From: Planctomycetaceae bacterium
Lineage (GTDB): Bacteria > Planctomycetota > Planctomycetia > Pirellulales > Thermoguttaceae
Assembly: GCA_012719125.1 (NCBI GenBank)
Contig: JAAYAY010000434.1
Location: 1-64,000 of the forward strand
DNA: 64,000 bases
Direction of reading: 5' to 3'
Shown here: positions 37,393 through 45,469 of the stretch, one piece after another
Layout: every line of letters starts with the position of its first letter
How positions within the stretch are numbered: position 1 is the stretch's first letter
The notes under the pieces: generated by a model
Seen by the model: the letters and a program-made list of their open reading frames with translations, nothing else
What the model was told of the DNA's origin: nothing
The model's database searches: none
Translations under genes and position numbers: made by a program

Positions 37393-38763
37393 ATGAACCG
37401 TCCGTCGAACACCAGTTCAGAAAAACCGTCCCGCCGCCAGTTCCTGCAGCGCACCGGTGCCGCGGCCGCCTCGGCCGCACTGGCAGCAACCCTGACCCCG
37501 ACGCCGCGCGTTCACGCGGCCGAGAACAACACGATCCGCCTGGCCCTCATCGGCTGCGGCGGCCGCGGCAAAGGCGCGGTTGCCAATGCCATGAACTCGG
37601 AGTTCGGACCGGTCAAGCTGCATGCCATGGCCGACGTCGTCGAAGATCGCCTGACCAGCGCCCACAAGACCCTGTCCAAAGAGTTTGCCGACCGGGTCGA
37701 CGTTCCCAAGGAACGCCAGTTCGTGGGCTTCAAGGCCTACAAAGACGCTATCGATTGCCTGGGTCCCGGCGACGTGGCCATGTTGACCAGTTTCGCTTAC
37801 GTCCGCCCCATGCAGCTCGAATACGCTGTGAGCAAGGGCGTGAACGTTTTCATGGAGAAGTCGTTCGCCCCCGACGCGCCGAATCTGCACCGCCTGATGC
37901 GAGCCGGCAAGGAGGCGGAGAAGAAGAACCTCAAGATCGCCGCCGGCCTGCAATGCCGCCACAGCGTGAACCGCCAGGCGCTCATCCAGAAGATCCGCGA
38001 CGGCGAAATGGGCGAGTTGCAGTTGATCCGGGCCTACCGCATCCACCCGGTCGGCGGCATGGGGCCGAAGCCCGAGGGCTACGACGAACTCCTCTGGCAG
38101 ATCCGCAACTTCACCCGCTTCTTCTGGGTGTCGGGCGGGCTCTTCGCCGAGATGAACATCCATCAGATCGACGAAATCTGCTGGCTCAAGGGTGCTTATC
38201 CGGTTGAAGCACGCGGGATCGGCGGCCGCATGGCCAACAGCACGAACCACGGGCAGGGCTTCGACTCGATCTCGATCGAGTGGACCTTCGCCGACGGAAC
38301 CAAGGCCATCGACGGCGTCCGCTGGCTGGGCGGACACTGCTTCCAGGAATTTGCCACCTTCGCCCACGGGACCAAGTGTGCGGCCCAGTTCTCGGGGAAC
38401 ATCCACGCCGGCACCACTCGGCTCTACAAGGATCAACGAATCCAGGACGACAACATCACCTGGGAAGCCCCGCCGGAAAAGTACAGCCCCTGGGACGCCG
38501 AGTGGAACGTGCTGCTCAGCAATATCCGCAACGACAAACCGCAGAACGAAGCCGAACGGGCAGCCCTTTCCAACTTCGCCGACCTGATGGGCCGAGCGGC
38601 CGTCCATTCGGGCAAGATCATCACCTGGGACGAAATGTACAACTCGAAGTTCCAGTTCCTCGAGAGCATCGACGACCTGGATTACGGTAGCGAGCCGCCT
38701 GTCAAAGTGGGGCCCGACGGTTTCTATCCCGTGCCGATTCCCGGCGTGTGGTCGGAAACGTAG
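37393..38763 (+). CDS. Tat-exported Gfo/Idh/MocA oxidoreductase
   Basis: A 456-aa protein with a clear twin-arginine signal (PSRRQFLQRTGAAAAS, ending RVHA). The Rossmann motif is LIGCGGRGKG. The EKP signature is altered to EKS (E155-K156-S157), keeping the catalytic Lys. The probable catalytic His lies in NIHQIDEICWL. The large C-terminal domain includes HCFQEFATFAHG. It should act outside the cytosol with a pre-bound cofactor. The first 23 codons of the longer frame (from 37324) are repeat DNA, so the ATG at 37393 is used. Confidence 0.9.
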   Translation: MNRPSNTSSEKPSRRQFLQRTGAAAASAALAATLTPTPRVHAAENNTIRLALIGCGGRGKGAVANAMNSEFGPVKLHAMADVVEDRLTSAHKTLSKEFADRVDVPKERQFVGFKAYKDAIDCLGPGDVAMLTSFAYVRPMQLEYAVSKGVNVFMEKSFAPDAPNLHRLMRAGKEAEKKNLKIAAGLQCRHSVNRQALIQKIRDGEMGELQLIRAYRIHPVGGMGPKPEGYDELLWQIRNFTRFFWVSGGLFAEMNIHQIDEICWLKGAYPVEARGIGGRMANSTNHGQGFDSISIEWTFADGTKAIDGVRWLGGHCFQEFATFAHGTKCAAQFSGNIHAGTTRLYKDQRIQDDNITWEAPPEKYSPWDAEWNVLLSNIRNDKPQNEAERAALSNFADLMGRAAVHSGKIITWDEMYNSKFQFLESIDDLDYGSEPPVKVGPDGFYPVPIPGVWSET

Positions 38764-38785
38764 TCTGGTTGTTTCGAGTTTCCGT

Positions 38786-38869
38786 GTAGGACAGGTTTGT
38801 AATCTGTCATAGGGGAGTACTGTAGCACAGGTTTTCAACCTGTCCGGACAGGATGCAATCCTGTCCTAC
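38786..38869. repeat. Clustered GTAGGACAGG palindromes
   Basis: A GTAGGACAGG unit (38786-38808) is followed by a longer palindrome (38822-38869). The latter is made of GTAGCACAGGTTTTCAACC and GGACAGGATGCAATCCTG units that can fold separately or together, closing with CTGTCCTAC. A degenerate single relative lies at 27174-27207. This is a dispersed short palindromic family in the 200-bp gap before the next gene. Confidence 0.65.
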
Positions 38870-38963
38870 AAACGAGTTGGCGTTGCCGACGCCGGCAATG
38901 CCCCGTAATCAACCATCCGTTCTGACAGGACGGCAGTTTCAACATCAACCGAGGAGTCCTGCG

Positions 38964-40358
38964 ATGGCTACACGACGCCATTTTCTGAAATCATCGGCAA
39001 CGGTGGGAGTGGCCGCTTTGGCCGTACCGGCAGTCGCCATGAACGTTCGAGGCGCGAATGATCGGATCCGCGTGGGCATGGTCGGCCTGGGCGGACGCAT
39101 GCGATCGCACATCGGCAGCCTGACGGTCCTGAAGGATTCGGAAAACGTGGAGATTGCCGCGATCTGCGACTGCGACCAGAGCAAGCTCGACAGCGCCGTG
39201 AAGTCCTATCCCGATCTGGAAGGTCTAAAGCTCAAGAGCTACAACGACCAGCGCAAGCTGTTCGAGGACAAAGACATCGACGCCGTGAGCTTCTCGACGC
39301 AGGACCATTGGCACGCCCTGCAAACGGTTTGGGCCTGCCAGGCGGGCAAGGATGTCTACGTGGAGAAACCGCCGACCTGGTGCATCTGGGAAGGCCGGCA
39401 GATGGTCAAGGCCGCCCGCAAGTACGGCCGCATGGTCCAGATCGGCACGCAGAACCGTTCCAGCCCGAACATCTGCGAAGGGATGCAGCAACTCAAAGAC
39501 GGGTTGATCGGCGATCTCTACATGGCCCGCGGCATGACCTACAAGATGCGGGGCAACCTGGGCAAGCACAGCCCGCGGCCGGTGCCGGAAGGACTCAACT
39601 GGGACGCCTGGGTCGGGCCGGCGAAGATGGCCGAGTACAGCAACTTCCAGCACCGCCGCTGGTACTGGAACTCGAACTTCGCCAGCGGCGACGTGGCCAA
39701 TCAGACCGTCCACGACATCGACAAGATTCGCTGGGGCCTGGGCCTCGACGATCACCCGATCACGGTGATGTCGATGGGCGACCGTTTTCCGCCCGGCGAC
39801 GAAGACGACGCCGACACGCCGAACACCCAGACCTTCATGTGCCAGTGGGCCGATCGCAAGGTGCTGGTCACCTTCGAGTTCCGCCACTGGTACACGAACT
39901 CGGAAGCCGAGATGCGCGACAAGTACCCCTTCGTGGCCGAGAACCAGTGCGTCGGCGAAATCTTCTTCGGCACGAAAGGCTACATGATCTTCCCCGACTA
40001 CTCGAGCTACTATTCGTTCCTGGGTCCGAACAACGAGCCGGGCCCGTTCAAGACGGCCGGCCAGACGAGCGACGCCGTCTCTTCCACCCAGTTGATCGAC
40101 TGGCGCAGCGAAAGTGCCCCCCACTTCAAAAACTGGATCGGTGCGATGCGGAGCCGGAAGCACGAGGATCTCAACGCCGACGTGGAGCAGGGCCACCTCT
40201 CGACCAGCGTCTGCCACCTGGCCAAGATCTCCTGCAAGCTGGGACGCAGCGTTCATTTCGATCCGAAGACGGAACGTTTCGTCGACGACCCCGAGGCCGA
40301 TCGCTACCTTCGCCGCGAAGAGTACCGCGCGCCCTACGTCTTCCCGGAAGAAGTATGA
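38964..40358 (+). CDS. Tat-exported Gfo/Idh/MocA oxidoreductase
   Basis: A 464-aa protein. The twin-arginine signal is MATRRHFLKSSATVGVAAL. The Rossmann motif MVGLGGRMRSH follows at about residues 35-45, EKP at 134-136 (K135), and the probable catalytic His lies in TVHDIDKIRWGL. Aromatic-rich GLNWDAWVGPA and HRRWYWNSNF segments resemble the planctomycete subgroup of this family. GAGGAG precedes the ATG at 38964; the upstream 37 codons cross palindromic repeats. It is the third exported family member in a row, implying several oxidation steps or substrates outside the cytosol. Confidence 0.92.
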   Translation: MATRRHFLKSSATVGVAALAVPAVAMNVRGANDRIRVGMVGLGGRMRSHIGSLTVLKDSENVEIAAICDCDQSKLDSAVKSYPDLEGLKLKSYNDQRKLFEDKDIDAVSFSTQDHWHALQTVWACQAGKDVYVEKPPTWCIWEGRQMVKAARKYGRMVQIGTQNRSSPNICEGMQQLKDGLIGDLYMARGMTYKMRGNLGKHSPRPVPEGLNWDAWVGPAKMAEYSNFQHRRWYWNSNFASGDVANQTVHDIDKIRWGLGLDDHPITVMSMGDRFPPGDEDDADTPNTQTFMCQWADRKVLVTFEFRHWYTNSEAEMRDKYPFVAENQCVGEIFFGTKGYMIFPDYSSYYSFLGPNNEPGPFKTAGQTSDAVSSTQLIDWRSESAPHFKNWIGAMRSRKHEDLNADVEQGHLSTSVCHLAKISCKLGRSVHFDPKTERFVDDPEADRYLRREEYRAPYVFPEEV

Positions 40359-40507
40359 GTATGTGAATGGACGATCGTGTGCCATTGCTTGCCTGCGACC
40401 GTGTGCCACTGCTTACTTGTTAGCAGTGCAACCAGGTTTCGGGTACTGCCTGCAAACAAGCATTGGCGCACGGTCGATGAAATACCGCTGGTAGAAGGAT
40501 TGAAGTG

Positions 40508-41344
40508 ATGAAGATCAGCGCGAGTTACTGGATGTTTGAGGGCGGGCTGGAGGCGACGCTCCCAGTGGAGGACGCGATGGCCCAGGCCAAAGCGCTCGGC
40601 TTCGACGCGATCGAACTCTGCGTAGCCAGTTCCGGAGCCCTCACGCACGAAGCGACGCAGGCAGACTGCGAAGCGATCGTGGCCAAGGCCGCCGAGTTGG
40701 GACTCGAGATTGCCAGCGTCGCCAGCGGCGAGAGTTGGGGATGCTCGCCCACCGACGACGATCCGGAGGTCCGCAGCCGGATTATCGAATTCACCAAGAA
40801 GGCCCTGCAAGTCGCCAGGTGGCTGGGGACCGACGCCTACCTGTTCGTCCCCGGGGCGGTCGACGTCTTCTTCCTGGAGAACAGCCCGGTCGTGCCCTAC
40901 GACGTCTGTTACGAGCGGGCCACCGACGCCGTCCGGCAGATCCTCCCCACGGCCGAGAAGCTGGGCGTGACGCTCGGTATCGAGAACGTCTGGAACAAGT
41001 TTCTTCTCAGCCCGCTGGAGATGCGCGACTTCATCCACAGCTTCCAGTCCGGCGCCGTCGGCAGCTATCTCGACGTGGGCAACATCCTGCTCACCGGATA
41101 TCCGGAGCACTGGATCAGCATCCTGGGCAAGCGGATCGTGCGGGTGCACGTCAAGGATTTCAAGAAGTCGATCGGCACGGCCGCTGGGTTCGTCGATATG
41201 CTCGAGGGCGACGTGGATTTCGACTCTGTCAAGAAAGCCCTGGCCGAAGTCGGCTACGACGGCTACGTCACCGCCGAGATGCTCCCCTATCAACCGGGAA
41301 GGCCGGAGAAAACGGCCGAGGCGATGAAGAAGCTGTTCCGTTGA
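40508..41344 (+). CDS. Sugar phosphate isomerase/epimerase family TIM-barrel protein
   Basis: A 278-aa AP-endonuclease-2/xylose-isomerase-like barrel. Metal-ligand positions typical of the family are visible in LGIENVWNK (Glu), SYLDVGN (Asp), VRVHVKDF (His) and VTAEM (Glu). Such enzymes include 3-keto-sugar and inosose isomerases, epimerases and glycoside-cleaving lyases that follow Gfo/Idh/MocA oxidation, which fits its central place in this cluster. No signal peptide, so it is cytosolic. AAGGA precedes the ATG at 40508 (a GTG lies one codon earlier). Confidence 0.92.
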   Translation: MKISASYWMFEGGLEATLPVEDAMAQAKALGFDAIELCVASSGALTHEATQADCEAIVAKAAELGLEIASVASGESWGCSPTDDDPEVRSRIIEFTKKALQVARWLGTDAYLFVPGAVDVFFLENSPVVPYDVCYERATDAVRQILPTAEKLGVTLGIENVWNKFLLSPLEMRDFIHSFQSGAVGSYLDVGNILLTGYPEHWISILGKRIVRVHVKDFKKSIGTAAGFVDMLEGDVDFDSVKKALAEVGYDGYVTAEMLPYQPGRPEKTAEAMKKLFR

Positions 41345-41396
41345 AACAGTGCGAGCGGCCGCGAGGGTGATGTGCCGCTGAAGTGGGGCGTGGGGG

Positions 41397-41513
41397 TGTT
41401 GGAATGATGGAATAACGGAATAATGATGGGAACGTGCGTCTGGCTCGTTGCTCGCGTCCCACCTTGACCCCAACATTCCATCATTCCAGTGTTCCATCCT
41501 TCCCGTATTCCGT
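41397..41513. repeat. Palindromic element with GGAATGATGGAA arms (copy 2, inverted)
   Basis: The left arm (41397-41431) contains GGAATGATGGAATAACGG. The right arm (41472-41513) contains CATTCCATCATTCCAGTG and TTCCCGTATTCC. The core GCTCGTTGCTCGCGTCCC corresponds to the core of the 33.3-kb copy in reverse orientation. It fills most of the gap between the isomerase and the next oxidoreductase. Confidence 0.65.
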
Positions 41514-41573
41514 CCGCCAAGCGTCCGAACCAAGATCCAATTCTCAATCAGAAACTCCGTGGGGAACCGAACC

Positions 41574-42590
41574 ATGATCCGGACAGGTATTGTCGGCCTG
41601 GGCTTTATGGGCAAGATGCACTTCCGTTGCTATCAGGCCCTCGAAGGCGTCCAGGTCGCCGCGATTTGTGACATTGACGAAACCAAGTTTGAGAATACGA
41701 GCGGCACGGCCGGCAACATTGCCGGCGCCGAGGCCCCGCTCGATTTCACCGGCATCGGCCTGTACACCGACTTCGACAAGATGCTCGCCGAGGCCAATCT
41801 CGATGCGATCTCGATCACGCTGCCGACCTACCTGCACAAAGACCACACCGTCAAAGCGCTCGGTGCCGGTCTGAACGTGCTGTGCGAAAAGCCGATGGCA
41901 CTGACGGTCGAAGACGGCCGGGCAATGCAGGCTGCCGCCGAGAAGAGCGGCAGGTTGTTGCAGATCGGCCATTGCATCCGCTTCTGGCCCGAGTATGCCA
42001 AGACGAAGGAATTGATCGACTCCGGCCAATATGGCAAGATCCGCGCGGCGATGTTCCAGCGATTGAGCCTCACGCCCGGCTGGGCCTGGGACGGTTGGCT
42101 CATGGACCCCGCCCGGAGCGGATCGGCGGCCGTGGACCTGCACATCCACGATTCCGACTATGTGCAGTACGTCTTCGGCATGCCCAAGGCCGTCTTCAGC
42201 CGCACGGCGCGCGGACCTTCCAACGACGCCGACCACATCGTCACCCAGTACGTTTACGAGGAAGACTGCGTCGTCACGGCCGAGGGCGGTTGGGCCATGT
42301 CGCCGACCTTCGGCTTCGAGATGAGCTTCAACATCGTGCTCGAGAAGGCGACAATCGTCTACGACTGCACTCGCAGTCCGGCCTTCAAGGTCTGCCCCGT
42401 CGAGGGCGATGCCTTTACGCCCGAGGTTGCCTCCGGCGACGGTTACTCCAACGAAATCGCCCACTTCGTCAAGGCGGTCCGGGGCGAGAGCGTGCCGCAG
42501 ATCATCACCCCCGGGCAGTCGGTCGACTCGGTAAGGCTCGTCTTGGCCGAGAAACACTCGGCAAGATCGGGAGAGAAGGTCTCGCTCTGA
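41574..42590 (+). CDS. Cytosolic Gfo/Idh/MocA oxidoreductase
   Basis: A 338-aa enzyme without a signal peptide. The Rossmann motif GIVGLGFMGKMH is at residues 5-16, EKP at 105-107 (K106), and the catalytic-type His lies in DLHIHDSDYVQYVFG. This compact form resembles inositol 2-dehydrogenase and glucose-fructose-oxidoreductase-like enzymes. It should use NAD(P) to oxidise or reduce an imported sugar derivative, probably on the same path as the isomerase 230 bp upstream. The frame upstream of 41574 is repeat-derived. Confidence 0.92.
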   Translation: MIRTGIVGLGFMGKMHFRCYQALEGVQVAAICDIDETKFENTSGTAGNIAGAEAPLDFTGIGLYTDFDKMLAEANLDAISITLPTYLHKDHTVKALGAGLNVLCEKPMALTVEDGRAMQAAAEKSGRLLQIGHCIRFWPEYAKTKELIDSGQYGKIRAAMFQRLSLTPGWAWDGWLMDPARSGSAAVDLHIHDSDYVQYVFGMPKAVFSRTARGPSNDADHIVTQYVYEEDCVVTAEGGWAMSPTFGFEMSFNIVLEKATIVYDCTRSPAFKVCPVEGDAFTPEVASGDGYSNEIAHFVKAVRGESVPQIITPGQSVDSVRLVLAEKHSARSGEKVSL

Positions 42591-42719
42591 GCCGGATCAC
42601 AGACTTGGGTGGCACGTCCCAGAGCTTCAGGCGATGGGCGTGGTGTGTGCCCGGAATCCACGCCCTTCGCAAGCTCAGGGCCGTGCCACCCGGAATCCCA
42701 TCATCGAGGAGGGAGAATC

Positions 42720-43742
42720 ATGGCGAAGCAGAACGAAACCGTCCGCTGGGGAGTGATCGGCCTGGGGTGGTTCGGCGAGATTCACGCCGACACGCTCGCC
42801 GACATGCCGGGGATTGAACTAACGGCGTTCTCGACGCGCCGCCCGGATCGGCTGAACGAGGTGGCCGACAAGTACGGCGTCGCCGGCCGCTATACGGACT
42901 ACAAGGACCTGCTCGCCGATCCGAACGTCGACGCGGTCAGTATCACCACCCACATCAACGACCACCGCGATATCGCCGTCGACGCCCTGCGGGCCGGCAA
43001 GCACGTGCTGCTGGAGAAGCCGATGGCGCCGACCGTGGAGGACTGCGAACAGATCCTGGCCGCTGCTGAGGAGAGCGACGGGCTGTTCATGGTGGGACAC
43101 ATCTGCCGGTTCGACCCGCGAGCGGCCATGGCCAAGCAGGCCATCGACGAAGGCAAGTTGGGACGCATCATCTCGATGCACGCGCGGCGAAATCTCTCCA
43201 AGGCGATCGGCGAGGCGAATCTCGACAAGATCTCGGCCCTGATGGGCGACGGAATCCACGACGCCGATCTGATGCTCTGGTTCGCCGGCGCTGCGCCGGT
43301 GAGCGTCTACGCCCAGGAAGTCCATCCCGGCCCATGCAAGTATCCGGACTGTGCCTGGGCGATGATGCGGCTGGACAGCGGCGCCGTGGGCGTCGTCGAA
43401 TCGGTCTGGCACCTGCCCAACACGACGCCCTACACAATCGACGCCCGCATGGAGATCATCGGCACCGAGGGCGCTCTTTACGTCAACTGCGGGCAGGCCG
43501 GACTGGAAATCCATGCCTCCACCGGCCTGAGCACGCCCGATACGATGTATTGGCCGACCGTGTTCGGCCAGCGCTTCGGTATCCTGCGAGCGGAACTGCA
43601 GTACTTCGCCAACTGCATCCTCCGCGGCCGGACGCCCGACCGGATCACGCCCCAGGAATCCCGCGACGTCGTCGGCCTGATCGTTGCGGCCGCAGAGTCG
43701 TCGCGGACCGGCCAAGTCGTGCGGTTTGAGTCGCGTTCCTAA
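42720..43742 (+). CDS. Cytosolic Gfo/Idh/MocA oxidoreductase
   Basis: A 340-aa cytosolic enzyme. GVIGLGWFGEIHAD is the Rossmann motif (about residues 11-24), EKP is at 99-101 (K100), and GIHDADLMLWFAG holds the probable catalytic His. It is similar in size and layout to the preceding oxidoreductase; the two may catalyse forward and reverse redox steps on the same keto-sugar. A GAGGAGGGAG site precedes the ATG at 42720. It is the last gene of the seven-gene co-directional cluster. Confidence 0.92.
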   Translation: MAKQNETVRWGVIGLGWFGEIHADTLADMPGIELTAFSTRRPDRLNEVADKYGVAGRYTDYKDLLADPNVDAVSITTHINDHRDIAVDALRAGKHVLLEKPMAPTVEDCEQILAAAEESDGLFMVGHICRFDPRAAMAKQAIDEGKLGRIISMHARRNLSKAIGEANLDKISALMGDGIHDADLMLWFAGAAPVSVYAQEVHPGPCKYPDCAWAMMRLDSGAVGVVESVWHLPNTTPYTIDARMEIIGTEGALYVNCGQAGLEIHASTGLSTPDTMYWPTVFGQRFGILRAELQYFANCILRGRTPDRITPQESRDVVGLIVAAAESSRTGQVVRFESRS

Positions 43743-43817
43743 ACGGCAGCAACACGTTGCTCCATCCACGCAGTCAATTGTGGCTCAACATTGCGACATA
43801 CGGCAGGGAAAGGTGTC

Positions 43818-44396
43818 ATGCCCTCCAACTCGCTGAATCGTTGGAACACCACGCGGGCACAGGCACTCGACCAAATTGCACATGCCCACCGTCGCGTCGG
43901 CGGCTCCGGGCGTGGCCGTCGCTACGCTACCGAACAGATCAATCACGCATACACGATGCTGCTATCGTCGCAGTTCCAAGGCTTCTGCCGGGACCTGCAC
44001 TCCGAGGCGGTAGACCACATTGTCCGTTCGGTAACTCCCGTGCCTTTGCAGGCTGTGGTTCGCGCCGATTTCATGCTGCACCGCAAGCTGGATAGCGGAA
44101 ACCCGAACCCGAGTAACATCGGGGCGGACTTCAATCGGCTTGGCTTGCGTTTCTTCGACCAGATTCGAGCCAGGAGTCGCTGGAACATTGGCCGGATTGA
44201 CCACTTGGAGGATCTCAACCGATGGCGCAATGCCATCGCGCATCAAGCCTTTGACCCTGCGAAGCTCGGTGGTATAATTCATCTGAGATTGGCGATGGTC
44301 AAGCAATGGCGTGCGGCCTGTGAACAGCTTGCCGTCGTCTTCGACGACGTCCTCGGTGACCACGTTGTGCACATTGCGGGTGTTCGACCATGGTAA
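43818..44396 (+). CDS. HEPN-motif protein of unknown family
   Basis: A 192-aa, largely helical, basic protein. It carries RNAIAH (R137 to H142), the R-x4-H signature of HEPN ribonucleases, in the context RWRNAIAHQAFDP near the C-terminal third, where HEPN proteins place it. No other domain is recognised. The ATG at 43818 has an AGGGAAAGG site; a GTG nine codons upstream is less likely. Its stop overlaps the start of the next gene by seven bases, a tight coupling typical of two-gene toxin or defence modules. RNase activity is inferred from the motif alone. Confidence 0.65.
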   Translation: MPSNSLNRWNTTRAQALDQIAHAHRRVGGSGRGRRYATEQINHAYTMLLSSQFQGFCRDLHSEAVDHIVRSVTPVPLQAVVRADFMLHRKLDSGNPNPSNIGADFNRLGLRFFDQIRARSRWNIGRIDHLEDLNRWRNAIAHQAFDPAKLGGIIHLRLAMVKQWRAACEQLAVVFDDVLGDHVVHIAGVRPW

Positions 44397-44908
44397 CTCA
44401 GAAACCGTTTTCCATCGGCGACAACGTTTGTTTCACGCTTGGGACTACTCCAATCCGGGGCGTCGTGATAGAAGATCGCGGCCCGATCGGCACAAACAGA
44501 GTGCGGATTTACAGAGTACTCATACCAAATGACCCCTATGACGACGAGTTCATCGAGATGCCCGGAGATGAGCTCGTTATTGCACAAGACCAAGTTGCAT
44601 CAATTCCAGAGTCGAGTGCTGTGGAGTACCTCAAGCACGGGGGGCTCCTGCAGATTCTCAAGGCAAATCTGTCCGGCGGCAAGACTCAACCTCGCGTATG
44701 GCTGACACGCGATAGACTCGGCAATGTTGTTCATACATTTATTGCGGAGCGGGGGAGTTTGGGTGGCGCGACTGTTCCGTTCGCCGCGCTGCATAACAAC
44801 CGCGTGTTTGCTCCCAAACGCGACGAAGTGTTGGCGTTCTTGGCGACGTTCAACTTGTCGAACGAAGGTGTAGAGTCCATTATCGATGCCGTTGGTATTG
44901 CCCCTTAA
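44390..44908 (+). CDS. Unknown protein coupled to the HEPN-motif gene
   Basis: A 172-aa protein. Residues 8-65 form beta strands reminiscent of an SH3-like/KOW barrel (IGDNVCFTLGTTPIRGVVI, NRVRIYRVLIP). The C-terminal half (about 105-172) is mixed, with QPRVWLTRDRLGNVVHTF and a helix RDEVLAFLATFNLSNEG. I do not recognise a family. The overlap with the upstream gene (ATGGTAA shared) implies translation coupling. It may be an antidote, adaptor or sensor for the HEPN protein, but it could equally be an unrelated effector. The sequence is AT-richer than its neighbours. Confidence 0.6.
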   Translation: MVTQKPFSIGDNVCFTLGTTPIRGVVIEDRGPIGTNRVRIYRVLIPNDPYDDEFIEMPGDELVIAQDQVASIPESSAVEYLKHGGLLQILKANLSGGKTQPRVWLTRDRLGNVVHTFIAERGSLGGATVPFAALHNNRVFAPKRDEVLAFLATFNLSNEGVESIIDAVGIAP

Positions 44909-45015
44909 CCGTCACAGGAAGCGTACGGCGACGCTTCGGCAGTGCTTCGAAGGTGCGTCACAACCAACGCCCCATGACCGGTTCGAACGGAGTGCTTCCT
45001 GCAGCGCGCCAACGT

Positions 45016-45393
45016 TCAGCCAACCCTTGCCACGGCTTCATCCACCGACGCCTCCACCTGGAAAGGAGCCATCTTACCCGGGTCTTTCGACACCAGCAGA
45101 CAGATCTCCAGCATGGACTGGATCCCTTCGGCCACCTTGCAGAGAATGATGGACCCGCTTTCGAGTTGACGCCGCACCGCCAGGAACGCCAGCAGCCCGA
45201 CGCTGCCCAGGAACTTCACGCGTGCCAGGTCGATCACCACGTGGTGGATCTCGCCCGCCTTCATCAGCGACAGGATCTCGTCGCGCAAGGCGTACGACGT
45301 CTCGGGATCACGGATCTGATCCACCAGGACTTCCACCACAAGCACGTTGCCGCGAATGGCGCCACGGGAACAACTGGGCTGACTTTCTGACAT
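45016..45393 (-). CDS. STAS domain protein (anti-sigma factor antagonist-like)
   Basis: A 125-aa single STAS domain. VVEVLVDQIRDPETSYALRDEIL is the first half, and VVIDLARVKFLGSVGLLAFL is the phosphorylation-loop region, with S64 at the usual phosphorylatable position (FLGSVG in place of FLDSSG). Such proteins release sigma factors or signal through partner switching with an anti-sigma kinase, none of which is encoded nearby. The long frame upstream of 45393 overlaps the glycosyltransferase gene in another frame and is excluded. Confidence 0.9.
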   Translation of the reverse strand: MSESQPSCSRGAIRGNVLVVEVLVDQIRDPETSYALRDEILSLMKAGEIHHVVIDLARVKFLGSVGLLAFLAVRRQLESGSIILCKVAEGIQSMLEICLLVSKDPGKMAPFQVEASVDEAVARVG

Positions 45394-45469
45394 CGGCGAT
45401 TCCTTCAAAAGGGGAACTCGAACACACGCTCTCCCAGGAATCGTAACGATCTGCGCGGCAATTGGCCAG

